DNA from: an uncultured Pelagibacteraceae bacterium
GTDB taxonomy: Bacteria; Pseudomonadota; Alphaproteobacteria; Pelagibacterales; Pelagibacteraceae
Assembly (NCBI GenBank): GCA_902552755.1
Contig: CACDHV010000009.1
Location: 1 to 36,263 of the forward strand
Length of the DNA: 36,263 nucleotides
Reading direction: 5' to 3'
This document shows, piece by piece, positions 16,877-25,807 of this stretch. The notes below the pieces were generated by a model that was given only the letters and a program-made list of their open reading frames with translations, made no database searches and was not told the origin of the DNA. The position numbers and the translations under genes were made by a program. How positions within the stretch are numbered: position 1 is the stretch's first letter; each line of letters begins with the position of its first letter.

Positions 16877-17890
16877 CTATTTTCTTGTCCCAAGATCTCT
16901 TCTAAGAACGTCTATATATACCGCTAATACTATAATAGATCCAATTAGAACCTGTTGCCAAAATGAACTTACATCCATCAGATTAAGACCATTTCTTAAA
17001 ATACCCATGATCATTACACCTGCAAAAACTCCAAGAACTGTACCTCTCCCTCCAAAAAAACTCGCTCCACCAATAATGCATGCTGCTATTGCATCTAACT
17101 CAGATTGTAATCCAGCATTAGGATATCCTGAGTCTGTTCGTCCAGCTAAAATAAGTGCTCCAATTCCAGATAAAAACCCACAAAGTGAGTAAACTATTAC
17201 AAGAATTTTATTAACGTTTATACCGGATGCTCTTGCAGCATTAGGATTTCCTCCAATTGCATAAATCCATTTTCCTGTTCGAGTTTTATTCATAAATATC
17301 CAAAAAATTATATAAACAATTGCAATAAGAACTAAACTGACTGGTAAATATTGTGATTTTTCTAAACCAAGCCAAGTTAAATCAATCCGTCCATGACCAA
17401 GATATCTAACTTCGTCTGTAAAACCACTTATTGGTGTTCCACCTGAAATTAAATTTCCTGTCCCTCTAAAGATATACAATGTTCCTAAAGTCATTATGAA
17501 AGGATGAGGCATCCTCAGCAGGGTTATTCCTAATCCATTAAATAGACCACATAGAAATCCTGCTATCAAAGGTGTTATTACTACTATGTACCAAGGCGCT
17601 CCTGCTTTAGCAACTATTGCAAGTATCATTAACGACAACATCATTATTGATCCAACCGATAGATCAATTCCTGCTGTAACTATCACCATAAACACACCTA
17701 ATGCTAACATCGATTGCCAGGAAATTTGCTTGAATACATTGGTAACATTTCTCCAGGATAAGAAAACATCTGGCTGAAGGAAGTGCATTACTACAATCAT
17801 TATTACCAGTAGCAATAATATTCCATACTTTTCAAGGTATGGCATTATTTTTAAATACAGCGAATTTTTTTCTTGATCTTTATTTTCCAT
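16877..17890 (-). CDS. Rbs-type sugar ABC transporter permease (RbsC family)
   Basis: A 337-residue inner-membrane protein with about eight to ten helices, typical of the RbsC/XylH/FrcC branch. Recognisable segments are WRNVTNVFKQIS, TAGIDLSVGS, the MPHPFIMTLGTLYIFRG strip, the GGNPNAARASGINV cytoplasmic loop that contacts the ATPase, and IACIIGGASFFGGRGTVLGVFAG near the C-terminus. It lies 2 bp after the ATPase gene and before the binding-protein gene. It forms the membrane channel, probably as a dimer with a dimer of the single-domain ATPase. Confidence 0.93.
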   Translation of the reverse strand: MENKDQEKNSLYLKIMPYLEKYGILLLLVIMIVVMHFLQPDVFLSWRNVTNVFKQISWQSMLALGVFMVIVTAGIDLSVGSIMMLSLMILAIVAKAGAPWYIVVITPLIAGFLCGLFNGLGITLLRMPHPFIMTLGTLYIFRGTGNLISGGTPISGFTDEVRYLGHGRIDLTWLGLEKSQYLPVSLVLIAIVYIIFWIFMNKTRTGKWIYAIGGNPNAARASGINVNKILVIVYSLCGFLSGIGALILAGRTDSGYPNAGLQSELDAIAACIIGGASFFGGRGTVLGVFAGVMIMGILRNGLNLMDVSSFWQQVLIGSIIVLAVYIDVLRRDLGTRK

Positions 17891-17892
17891 AA

Positions 17893-18642
17893 TTATTTTT
17901 TACCCATAATCCAACCTATTACTTCATCTCTTGAAGTTTTAGATAGTTCAGACTCTGCAAAATTTGTTCCTTGGAATAAGGCCATCACACGATCACACAC
18001 GGCAAAAATATCATCCATTCTATGACTGATAACTATTACTCCAACACCTGTTTGTTTTAAACTATTTATAAGATCTAGAACTTTACCAACTTCTTTAATT
18101 GCAAGTGCAGCAGTTGGTTCATCCATTATTACAACTTTAGCATTAAATGCTGTTGATCTTGCAATTGCAACTGCTTGCCTTTGACCACCTGAAAGTTCTT
18201 CTACTTTTTGATCAGCGCTTTTGACATTAATTTTTAATTTACCAAGATGCGCATCAGTAAGTTCTTTAATTTTTTTATAATCTAGAAATTTAAGTAGTCC
18301 AAGATTTTTAGTTGGTTCACGCCCTAAAAAAATATTTTCACCTATAGGAAGATTTCCAGCTAATGCCAAGTCTTGATAAACCATTTCTAGACCTAAATTT
18401 TGAGAATCTTTAGGGCTTTCTAAAATCTTCTCTTTACCATCAAAGAATAATGAGCCTGCACTTGGTTTGTATAGCCCTGATAAAACCTTCATTAAAGTTG
18501 ATTTTCCAGCTCCATTATCGCCCACAACACCAAGACATTCTCCTGCATGTATCTTTAAATTTACATTCTCGAGAGCTGTTATGGTTCCAAAATATTTTGT
18601 TACACTTTTTGCTTCTAGAAGTAATTGATTAATTGATGACAT
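17893..18642 (-). CDS. Single-domain Rbs/Frc-type sugar ABC ATPase
   Basis: ATP-binding subunit of the RbsC-type importer. Numbered from the ATG at 18642, Walker A GDNGAGKST is at 41-49, LSGGQ at 150-154, Walker B VVIMDEP at 170-176, and VISHRMDD carries the switch His. At about 249 residues it has one nucleotide-binding domain, like FrcA, whereas RbsA and XylG have two fused copies (about 500 residues). The frame remains open upstream as far as a TTG at 18678, but that would overlap the previous gene and add an unconserved peptide; ATG 18642 leaves a 22-bp spacer and matches family starts. Confidence 0.9.
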   Translation of the reverse strand: MSSINQLLLEAKSVTKYFGTITALENVNLKIHAGECLGVVGDNGAGKSTLMKVLSGLYKPSAGSLFFDGKEKILESPKDSQNLGLEMVYQDLALAGNLPIGENIFLGREPTKNLGLLKFLDYKKIKELTDAHLGKLKINVKSADQKVEELSGGQRQAVAIARSTAFNAKVVIMDEPTAALAIKEVGKVLDLINSLKQTGVGVIVISHRMDDIFAVCDRVMALFQGTNFAESELSKTSRDEVIGWIMGKK

Positions 18643-18664
18643 AAGTGAAGAAAATATAAAAAAA

Positions 18665-19687
18665 TCAGTTAATTGCAACAGGTTTTGAGGCTAACAGATT
18701 TACCGTTTTTCTTTGAGCCCTTTTGCAGAATTTTGGAGGCATTTTTTTTAAAATTAAGTTCATATCTTTTAGAACAATATCACCCATTTCAAAAAAAGCC
18801 TGTTCTAAAGCTCCGGCTCTATGAGCTGAAAACAATATATTTTTAAGCTTTCTAATTGGATCGTTTTTTTTTACAGGTTCTTCAGGAAATACATCTGTTG
18901 CGACATATATATCTCCCTTTTTAATTCTTTTTTTTAGGTCCACAAAATTAACGATTGCTGCTCTACTCATTAAAACAAAAACTGATTTAGGCTTCATTTT
19001 ATTTAATAATTTTTTGCTTATTAAATTTTTGTTTTTAGTTGTGACAGTTGCTAGAACGTAAATAATCTCACAATCACTAAACATTTTATTTAAATTAATA
19101 GACTTAAAACCAGCTTTTTTAATTATTTTATTTGTGACCCAGGGGTCATAAACATTTATATTTTTTGTAAATGGTAGCAGCAATGGATAAAGCGCCTTAG
19201 CTAAATCTCCAAAACCAATTAAACCAATTTTTTTATTTGCCAAAAGGGAAGCATTCAAATTACTCTTTAAACCATATTTTTCTTCACCTTTTACAAAATC
19301 AAAATGAGCATTATGTATATTTCTTAATATAGACAAAGTCATACCTAAGGCTATTTCAGCAACAGGCTTTGAAAAAACAGGTGACGTAGCGATGACATCA
19401 ATTTTTTTTTTAAAGCAATAATCATAGTCAATATTATCCATAAAATTACTTTCGACATTTATAATACATTTCAACTCAGAAGCTTTTGATAAAAGATTTT
19501 TATCAAGATCTGGCTGACCCATTATAAAAGTAGCTTTATGAATATTTTTTTCATAAAAATCTTTTTTATTTAACTTAGGAGCAGTTATTAATTTATATTT
19601 TGATTTTAATTCCTTAAGTTTTTTTTTTGAAAAGATTAAATCTAATCTTCTTGGATATGGATCAGAAATAACTATATGTTTCTTCAT
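18665..19687 (-). CDS. D-2-hydroxyacid dehydrogenase family protein
   Basis: A 340-residue NAD-dependent 2-hydroxyacid dehydrogenase homologue. The catalytic triad is recognisable: Arg242 (MSRAAIV), Glu269 or Glu270 (FPEEP) and His289 (SAHRAG). The nucleotide loop reads GFGDLA (158-163) where the family normally has a third glycine in GxGxxG, and SRAAI replaces the common RGxx. It is therefore a divergent member. It lies between a Gfo dehydrogenase (7 bp upstream) and the sugar ABC ATPase (22 bp downstream) in the IolD operon. It may reduce a 2-keto acid or oxidise a hydroxy acid in that pathway; the substrate is unknown. Confidence 0.85.
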   Translation of the reverse strand: MKKHIVISDPYPRRLDLIFSKKKLKELKSKYKLITAPKLNKKDFYEKNIHKATFIMGQPDLDKNLLSKASELKCIINVESNFMDNIDYDYCFKKKIDVIATSPVFSKPVAEIALGMTLSILRNIHNAHFDFVKGEEKYGLKSNLNASLLANKKIGLIGFGDLAKALYPLLLPFTKNINVYDPWVTNKIIKKAGFKSINLNKMFSDCEIIYVLATVTTKNKNLISKKLLNKMKPKSVFVLMSRAAIVNFVDLKKRIKKGDIYVATDVFPEEPVKKNDPIRKLKNILFSAHRAGALEQAFFEMGDIVLKDMNLILKKMPPKFCKRAQRKTVNLLASKPVAIN

Positions 19688-19694
19688 GGTCTAT

Positions 19695-20852
19695 TTATTT
19701 AAGTAATTTCTTTGCGTCTATTTCTAAAAACTTTTTTGGTTTTACACAATTAGAATTAATTGACACAGATGTTCCAAATTTAGCTGCTTTCATAATAGAA
19801 GTAATAATTTCTAATACATGTAAAGATATCTCACCATTACATAAATGTTTTCTTTTATTTTCAATTGAATATGCCATTTCAGATAACCCAGCTCCTCGAT
19901 AGTTTGCATTAGTTGGTGCTTCGTTAGCTCTAGAACTTTGTGTTCTTATGTTAATACGTCCCAATGACATTTTTGTAGTCTTAAATTCTTTCCAATTTTC
20001 CCCTAATTTATTACAAGTTAACACTGATCCACCAAACATATTTGGGTCAGGAACAATCATTGAGCCCTTTTCTCCATATAATTCAATGTGATTTCTTTGA
20101 TGAGCTATTACATCAAATGATAATGTTAATCTTATAACGGAGTTATTTTTAAAAGTGATTGTAGATAAATAAGTAGTTGGACATTCTACCTTAAATTTTT
20201 TTCCTTTTTTGGGTCCTATACCAATAGTTCTATATTTTTGACCTTGAATGATGGTGCTAGTTACTTTTTTTGCAGGTCCTAACAGATTTACTAAAGCGGT
20301 AATATAATACGGTCCCATATCAATAACAGGACCTCCCTCATTTTTTGCAAACCAAGGTTCAGGGTTAGGATGATAAGACTCAATTCCAGGAAAAGCAAAA
20401 ACTGCATTGCCTAATTTAATTTTTCCAATTATGTTTTTTTCAACTAGTTCTTTTGATTTTTGAATTCCACCACCTAAAAATGTATCTGGAGCATTACCTA
20501 AATATAATTTTTTTTTCTTTGAAAATTTTATTAAATCTTTTCCATCTTTTAAATTTATTGCTAGTGGCTTTTCAGAGTATACATGTTTTCCATTTGTTAA
20601 AGCTTTTTTAGATATTGAATAATGCGCTTTTGGAATTGTAAGGTTTAAAATAATTTCAACCTCTTTATCTTTTAGCAGTTCATTTACATTTAAAGATTTT
20701 ATTCCATAGTTTAATGCACAACGTTTTGCAGCTTTCAGATTAATATCTGCACATTTAACAATTTTAATATTATTGAAATATTTTTCAGCTCTAAAATATG
20801 TTTCAGCGATATGTCCACAACCTATTAAACCAATTTTAAAAACCTTATTCAT
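19695..20852 (-). CDS. Gfo/Idh/MocA-family oxidoreductase
   Basis: A 385-residue dehydrogenase with the Rossmann motif GCGHIA (about residues 11-16), the EKPLA signature carrying the catalytic lysine, and the DMGPYYITALVNLLGP segment of the C-terminal substrate domain. The last part, with an Arg-rich stretch and GLSEMAYSIENKR, is typical of the longer members of the family. It lies 9 bp after the IolD gene, so it may act on an inositol, inosose or related sugar. It does not carry the IolG-type motif seen in the gene at 32663, and is not simply a duplicate of it. Confidence 0.88.
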   Translation of the reverse strand: MNKVFKIGLIGCGHIAETYFRAEKYFNNIKIVKCADINLKAAKRCALNYGIKSLNVNELLKDKEVEIILNLTIPKAHYSISKKALTNGKHVYSEKPLAINLKDGKDLIKFSKKKKLYLGNAPDTFLGGGIQKSKELVEKNIIGKIKLGNAVFAFPGIESYHPNPEPWFAKNEGGPVIDMGPYYITALVNLLGPAKKVTSTIIQGQKYRTIGIGPKKGKKFKVECPTTYLSTITFKNNSVIRLTLSFDVIAHQRNHIELYGEKGSMIVPDPNMFGGSVLTCNKLGENWKEFKTTKMSLGRINIRTQSSRANEAPTNANYRGAGLSEMAYSIENKRKHLCNGEISLHVLEIITSIMKAAKFGTSVSINSNCVKPKKFLEIDAKKLLK

Positions 20853-20861
20853 AAAAAGTTT

Positions 20862-22706
20862 TTAAACACCTTGTCTCTGTTTTGATTTTCCTTCTTTATG
20901 GATTTTTAATGCTTCTTCATTTTCTTTTGATGTTGGTATTTCAAGTGTAGGACTTTCCCAATAAGCTGATCCCTCAAGCCATTCATAACTATGTGTTTTG
21001 ATTGAAATGACATAAGTGATATCTGAATGCTTAGCTCTTTTAAATGCCTCCTCTAATTCTGAAATACTAGAAACATGTTCTGATTTTGCACCCATACTTG
21101 CAGCATGTTGAGCAAAATTTACTTCTTTTAAATCTTGAACATTTGATGAATTAAATAAACAATTAAATTCTTTTCCACCCTTGAACAATTGAAGTCTATT
21201 TATAACAGCATGACCTCCATTATCACACACGATAATTATTAATTTGTTATTCGTTAATACTGAAGAATATATGTCAGAATTGTTTAATAAATATGAACCA
21301 TCTCCTACAAATGCAATAACATCTTTATCTGGGTTTGCCATTTTAATTCCAAGGGCGCCGGAAATTTCATAACTCATGCAACTAAATCCCCACTCTGTCT
21401 CATGTGTATTTAACTCTTTTGGCCGCCAAACTTGAACAACTTCCCCGACCAAACCTCCTGCTGCTGTAACAGCTATATCAGTAGGATCTGAATTCCTATA
21501 AATTGCTCCAACAGCTTGAGCATAACTTGGTAAATCTTGATTAGTTGGACCACTCTCTTTATCTACATATTCATTCCAAGACTTAAGCTCATCTTGTGAT
21601 TTTTTATGCCAATTATTAGATGATCTCCAATCTCCGAGTGCATTTGATAATTCTATTAGTGATACTTTTGCATCTCCAATAACTGCCTCTGCTAAATGTT
21701 TATTTGCATCGTGTCTAGCAATATTAATTGAAACTAGTTTAAATTGAGGATTTTCAAAATTCGCCCATGATCCAGTTGTAAAGTCAGCTAATTTTGTACC
21801 AATACAAATTGCTAAATCAGTTTCTTTAGCTAAATTATTTGCAGCCTTTCCTCCAAGTCCTCCTATTGGTCCTACAAAATGAGAATGATCTCTTTTCATT
21901 GTTGAGTATCCCATAACTGTTTGAGTTACTGGTATATTATGTTTAACTGCAAAATTGCTTAACTCTTCCATGGCGTCAGAATAAAATACTCCTCCACCTG
22001 AAATTATAATTGGGTTTTTGGAATTCTTAATTCTTTCAACAGCTTGTTTAATTTGAAAATCATCTGGCTTGGGTCTTCTAATATTGTGAACTCTTTCTTT
22101 AAAGAATTCTTCGGGATATTCAAATGTTTCTCCTTGTACATCTTGGCATAAAGATAAACACGCAGGACCACAATCTGCTGGATCTAACATGGTTTGAATT
22201 GCTTGAGGAAGTGACTGTAATATTTGCTCTGGTCTTGTAATTCTATCAAAATATTTTGTAACTGGTTTAAATGAGTCGTTAGCTGTCATTCCTGGATTTG
22301 AAAAGTGTTCAACCTGTTGCAAAACTGGATCTGGCATTCTATTTGCGTAAGTGTCTCCAGGTAAAAATAAAATTGGTAATCTATTACTCATTGCTACAGC
22401 TGATGCTGTAACTAGATTTGTAGATCCTGGTCCAACCGAACTTGTTGCAATAAAAATTTGCTTTCTTCTTTTAGCTCTTGCATAAGCAACACCCGTTAAA
22501 GCCATATTTTGTTCGTGATGGCCTCTGTAAGTTGGAAGTTTATCTTTATTTTCTTCTAATGCTTGTCCTAGACAGGCGACATTTCCATGTCCAAATATAC
22601 CGAATACACCAGGAAACAAAGGCTTAACTTGACCATCAATATAGACTTTCTGTGCTATTAAATGTTTAACCAATGCATGCGCGCAAGTAAGCTTTATTTT
22701 TTTCAT
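20862..22706 (-). CDS. iolD: IolD: trihydroxycyclohexanedione hydrolase (ThDP-dependent)
   Basis: A 614-residue thiamine diphosphate enzyme that opens the ring of 3D-(3,5/4)-trihydroxycyclohexane-1,2-dione to give 5-deoxyglucuronate, the third step of myo-inositol breakdown. The start PLFPGVFGIFGHGNVACLGQ and YRGHHEQNMA with cofactor-activating Glu65 are IolD hallmarks; TSSVGPGSTNLVTA and the GDG (468-470) to Asn496 metal/diphosphate motif complete the ThDP fold. Full length for the family. It is the first gene of a minus-strand operon that continues with a Gfo dehydrogenase and an Rbs-type transporter. A 55-bp spacer separates it from the divergent aldehyde dehydrogenase gene. Confidence 0.95.
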   Translation of the reverse strand: MKKIKLTCAHALVKHLIAQKVYIDGQVKPLFPGVFGIFGHGNVACLGQALEENKDKLPTYRGHHEQNMALTGVAYARAKRRKQIFIATSSVGPGSTNLVTASAVAMSNRLPILFLPGDTYANRMPDPVLQQVEHFSNPGMTANDSFKPVTKYFDRITRPEQILQSLPQAIQTMLDPADCGPACLSLCQDVQGETFEYPEEFFKERVHNIRRPKPDDFQIKQAVERIKNSKNPIIISGGGVFYSDAMEELSNFAVKHNIPVTQTVMGYSTMKRDHSHFVGPIGGLGGKAANNLAKETDLAICIGTKLADFTTGSWANFENPQFKLVSINIARHDANKHLAEAVIGDAKVSLIELSNALGDWRSSNNWHKKSQDELKSWNEYVDKESGPTNQDLPSYAQAVGAIYRNSDPTDIAVTAAGGLVGEVVQVWRPKELNTHETEWGFSCMSYEISGALGIKMANPDKDVIAFVGDGSYLLNNSDIYSSVLTNNKLIIIVCDNGGHAVINRLQLFKGGKEFNCLFNSSNVQDLKEVNFAQHAASMGAKSEHVSSISELEEAFKRAKHSDITYVISIKTHSYEWLEGSAYWESPTLEIPTSKENEEALKIHKEGKSKQRQGV

Positions 22707-22761
22707 TTTTCTAGTTATATTCTCTTCAAATATTCAACTAATAAACCACAAAATAAAAATT
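22707..22761. promoter_or_regulatory. Divergent promoter region, iolD / aldehyde dehydrogenase
   Basis: A 55-bp A/T-rich spacer that must hold the start signals of both genes. No palindrome or clear -35/-10 pair stands out. Neither gene has a strong Shine-Dalgarno. Confidence 0.35.
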
Positions 22762-24204
22762 ATGTATAGCAAATTTGGACAATTCATTGATGGCAAATGG
22801 CAAGCATCACAAAATAATGAAACTTATGATGTTTTAAATCCTGCAACAGAAGAAGTTTTAGGTAAGGCATCTAAAGCAGGTGAAGAAGATGTAAACAAAG
22901 CACTTAAGTCTGCAGAAAAAGGTCTTGAAGTTTGGAGAAATACTCCACCTTGGCAAAGATCAAAAATTATAAGAAAAATTGCCGATCTTATGAGAGAGAG
23001 AACTGATATATTGGCTAAGTGGTTAACATTAGAAGTTGGAAAGCCACTATCAGAAGCAAAAGGGGAAGTTGGAGGCGCTGCAGATATCTTTGAATGGAAC
23101 TCTGAAGAAACTAAAAGAATTTATGGTCAGATAGTAGAAAGTAGATTTGAACATACAAGAATGTATGTAAAATATGAACCTGTTGGAGTTGTTGCTGGAT
23201 TAATACCCTGGAATTTTCCAATAGTTCTATCTTCAAGAAAAATTTCTACTGCTTTAGCAGCTGGGTGCTCAGTTATATGCAAGCCAGATGTCATTACTCC
23301 AGGAAGTGTAATGGAACTTATGAATATTATAAATGATGCGGGAGTTCCTCCAGGAGTAGTAAATTTATTATCTGGTGATCCAGCTAAAATCTCATCTCAA
23401 TTAATATCATCTGATATAGTAAAAAAAGTTTCTATAACTGGCTCAACAAGAGTTGGAAAACTAATTTTAAAACAAGCAGCTGAAAAAGTTCAAAGAGTTA
23501 CAATGGAGTTAAGTGGTCATTCACCTTTTATTGTTTTTGATGATGTAGATATTAATAAGGTTACAGATATGGCAATCACTGCTAAATTTAGAAATAATGG
23601 TCAAGTTTGTATATCACCAGCAAGATTTTACATTCATGAAAGTAAAAAAGATGAATTTGCTAAAACATTAGTTGAAAAGGTTACTAAACTTAAAGTTGGT
23701 AACGGAATGGATGAAGATACAATTCTAGGGCCTTTAACTACAGAAAAAAGATTGAATGAAATAGAGGCATTAGTTGAAAAAACTAAAAGTGAGGGAGCAA
23801 CAGTTTTATGTGGAGGAAAGAGACCAGCTGGTTTTAATAAAGGATATTTCTATGAACCAACTGTTTTTGACAATGTTAAAGATAATTTTACAATTGCTAA
23901 AGAAGAGCCCTTTGGACCTTTAGTTCCATTGCTTACTTTTAAAGACACAGATGAAGTTGTGGAAAGAGCAAATGACAATGATCTTGGTTTAGCAAGCTAT
24001 ATTTACACTAATTCTTTAGAAAAAGCGCACAAAGTCTCAGAAAAAATGGAAACTGGAACATGCGCAGTGAACCATCCGACAATTGCTTTTGCTGAAGTGC
24101 CTTTTGGAGGAATAAAACAAACAGGCTATGGAAGAGAAGGTGGTTCTATGGCTATCAAAGATTATTTGAACGTAAAGTACACTCACTTCGGACTCAATTA
24201 TTAA
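22762..24204 (+). CDS. NAD(P)-dependent aldehyde dehydrogenase
   Basis: A 480-residue aldehyde dehydrogenase of normal length. Catalytic Cys283 is in NNGQVCISPARF, general base Glu249 in TMELSGHSP (family usually ELGGKxP), Asn151 in PWNFP, and Lys174 in CKPD. The Cys context does not match IolA-type methylmalonate-semialdehyde dehydrogenase, which I recall as GQRCMA. It resembles succinate-semialdehyde, lactaldehyde or glycolaldehyde dehydrogenases. It overlaps by one base with the HpaI-type aldolase gene, which releases an aldehyde, so it probably oxidises that product. It is divergent from iolD. Confidence 0.92.
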   Translation: MYSKFGQFIDGKWQASQNNETYDVLNPATEEVLGKASKAGEEDVNKALKSAEKGLEVWRNTPPWQRSKIIRKIADLMRERTDILAKWLTLEVGKPLSEAKGEVGGAADIFEWNSEETKRIYGQIVESRFEHTRMYVKYEPVGVVAGLIPWNFPIVLSSRKISTALAAGCSVICKPDVITPGSVMELMNIINDAGVPPGVVNLLSGDPAKISSQLISSDIVKKVSITGSTRVGKLILKQAAEKVQRVTMELSGHSPFIVFDDVDINKVTDMAITAKFRNNGQVCISPARFYIHESKKDEFAKTLVEKVTKLKVGNGMDEDTILGPLTTEKRLNEIEALVEKTKSEGATVLCGGKRPAGFNKGYFYEPTVFDNVKDNFTIAKEEPFGPLVPLLTFKDTDEVVERANDNDLGLASYIYTNSLEKAHKVSEKMETGTCAVNHPTIAFAEVPFGGIKQTGYGREGGSMAIKDYLNVKYTHFGLNY

Positions 24205-24995
24205 TGAGAAAAAATAAAGTCAAACAAATGATGGCTGAAGGTAAGCCTGTTGTAAATGGCTGGTTACAAATACCAAGTACTGTTTCTGCAGAAGTTATGT
24301 CACATCAAGGTTGGGATTCTCTGACTGTAGATATGCAGCATGGACTTGTTGATTATACAAATGCACTTCCAATGCTTCAAACTATTTCATCAACTGATGT
24401 AACTCCTCTTGCTAGAGTAAATTGGAATGAACCAGGTCAAATAATGAAAATTCTAGACGCCGGTTGTTATGGAATTATATGTCCTATGGTAAGTAATAAA
24501 GAAGAGGCAGAAAGATTCGTACAAGCGTGTATGTATCCTCCAAATGGATATAGAAGTTTTGGTCCTGTTAGAGGATTGATTTATGGTGGAGCTGATTATG
24601 CCGATCATGCAAATGATGAAATTTTAAAATTAGCTATGATTGAAACAAAAGAGTCATTAGATAAATTAGATGAGATTATGTCTACAGACGGTGTAGATGG
24701 AATATATATTGGCCCCGCTGACTTAAGTTTAGCAATTGGAGAAAAACCTGGGTTTGACAGAGCGGAGGATACAAAAGCTTATTCAGAAATATTAAGAATA
24801 TTAGAGCATGCCAAAAAAAATAATATTTTTGCAGGAATTCATAATGGAACACCTGAGTATGCACAAAAAATGATAGATAAAGGATTTAATTTTGTAACTA
24901 TTGGAGCAGATCAAAGAGCAATGAGCGCTGGAGCTAAGGCAATTGTTGAAAAAATGAAAGGCTCAATAAGCAAAAAAGAATCTGAAACTTATTAA
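24204..24995 (+). CDS. HpcH/HpaI-family class II aldolase
   Basis: A 263-residue pyruvate-type aldolase that splits 2-keto-3-deoxy or 4-hydroxy-2-oxo acids into pyruvate and an aldehyde with a divalent metal. Active-site residues follow HpaI/GarL: His46 (MQHGL), Arg71 (LARV), metal ligands Glu147 (AMIET) and Asp173 (GPADLS). Its ATG shares one base with the aldehyde dehydrogenase stop, so the pair is translationally coupled and probably works in series. It could cleave keto-deoxy acids made by the UxaA- and rhamnonate-dehydratase-like enzymes in the window, or a non-phosphorylated inositol-pathway product. Its 3' end overlaps the convergent PanB-like gene by 4 bp. Confidence 0.92.
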   Translation: MRKNKVKQMMAEGKPVVNGWLQIPSTVSAEVMSHQGWDSLTVDMQHGLVDYTNALPMLQTISSTDVTPLARVNWNEPGQIMKILDAGCYGIICPMVSNKEEAERFVQACMYPPNGYRSFGPVRGLIYGGADYADHANDEILKLAMIETKESLDKLDEIMSTDGVDGIYIGPADLSLAIGEKPGFDRAEDTKAYSEILRILEHAKKNNIFAGIHNGTPEYAQKMIDKGFNFVTIGADQRAMSAGAKAIVEKMKGSISKKESETY

Positions 24996-25807
24996 TCAAG
25001 CTTATCAAGAAAAGACTCGAACTCTTTTTTATTTAAATTTGAAGATTGTTTTTTTCCTGGAAATTTTCCTGCCATAGAATCTTTTTTGAATGCCTTAAGA
25101 GCTCGAACTCTCTCAATTTTTATTTCATTTTTTAATTTTAATAAATTTCCATAAGCTTTTGAATGTCTTGGAGGATTTAAAGTATCTCCACATATATCTT
25201 CCATGAACAAATACATTACATCTGCTTTTTTTCCTGAACCTAAAGAAACTGTAACTATATTCGTTCTTTTTGAGATTTCTCCCATAACATTTTCTGGAAT
25301 AACTTCACATTCAGCAGAAAAAGCTCCCGCATCTTCTAATCTTTTAAATTTTAAAAAAAGTTCATGTGCCTCTTCACTATTTTTTCCTACTGCTCTTAAA
25401 CCACCAATCCATGTGGATTTTCTTGGAACTAAACCAAGATGTCCCATAACTGGAACATCTTCATTAGCCAGCATTTCTATGATCTTCATACTTCTTGGTG
25501 TCATTACAGCATCAGCTCCATTTTCTAAGGCTTCAAACGCTCCTCTCATTATATCTTCTGAAGTGACAAACTTATTTAATACTAGCGCAGCAGTTAAAAA
25601 TAGATTCTTTGATCCCTCTCTAGCCTGTTTTACATTAAAAGCATTGCAGATTATCATGTCAAATCCAGCCTTCTCTGCGGCCTCAGCTTCATCTATTGTA
25701 TTAGCTGTGACTTGAGTAAATTTTTTTTTTCCTTTTGCTTTTTTAAGATCATCAACTGTAAGAGTTCTGTTAGCAGGTTGAGCGGCCCAAGTATAAATCT
25801 TTTTCAT
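24992..25807 (-). CDS. PanB-like protein lacking the PanB metal ligands
   Basis: A 271-residue homologue of ketopantoate hydroxymethyltransferase (PanB), a TIM-barrel enzyme that adds a one-carbon unit to a 2-oxo acid. Conserved parts are VPVMGHLGLVPRK (118-130) with His123, and Glu166 (SAECEVIP), equivalent to catalytic Glu181 of E. coli PanB. By eye alignment the three Mg2+ ligands are gone: Asp45 becomes Ala56 (CNAF), Asp84 becomes Ala73 or 74, and Glu114 becomes Pro104 (MTPRS). It also has a lysine-rich tail of about 50 residues. Canonical pantothenate synthesis is therefore unlikely. It overlaps the DUF1907 gene by 4 bp. Function unknown; a metal-free lyase or isomerase of the same superfamily is possible. 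Confidence 0.75.
   Translation of the reverse strand: MKKIYTWAAQPANRTLTVDDLKKAKGKKKFTQVTANTIDEAEAAEKAGFDMIICNAFNVKQAREGSKNLFLTAALVLNKFVTSEDIMRGAFEALENGADAVMTPRSMKIIEMLANEDVPVMGHLGLVPRKSTWIGGLRAVGKNSEEAHELFLKFKRLEDAGAFSAECEVIPENVMGEISKRTNIVTVSLGSGKKADVMYLFMEDICGDTLNPPRHSKAYGNLLKLKNEIKIERVRALKAFKKDSMAGKFPGKKQSSNLNKKEFESFLDKLD

Noticed and set aside
25203..25715. 170-residue plus-strand open frame inside the PanB-like gene
   Set aside because: It mirrors a conserved minus-strand protein, is serine/alanine-rich in a shadow-like way, and matches nothing I recognise.
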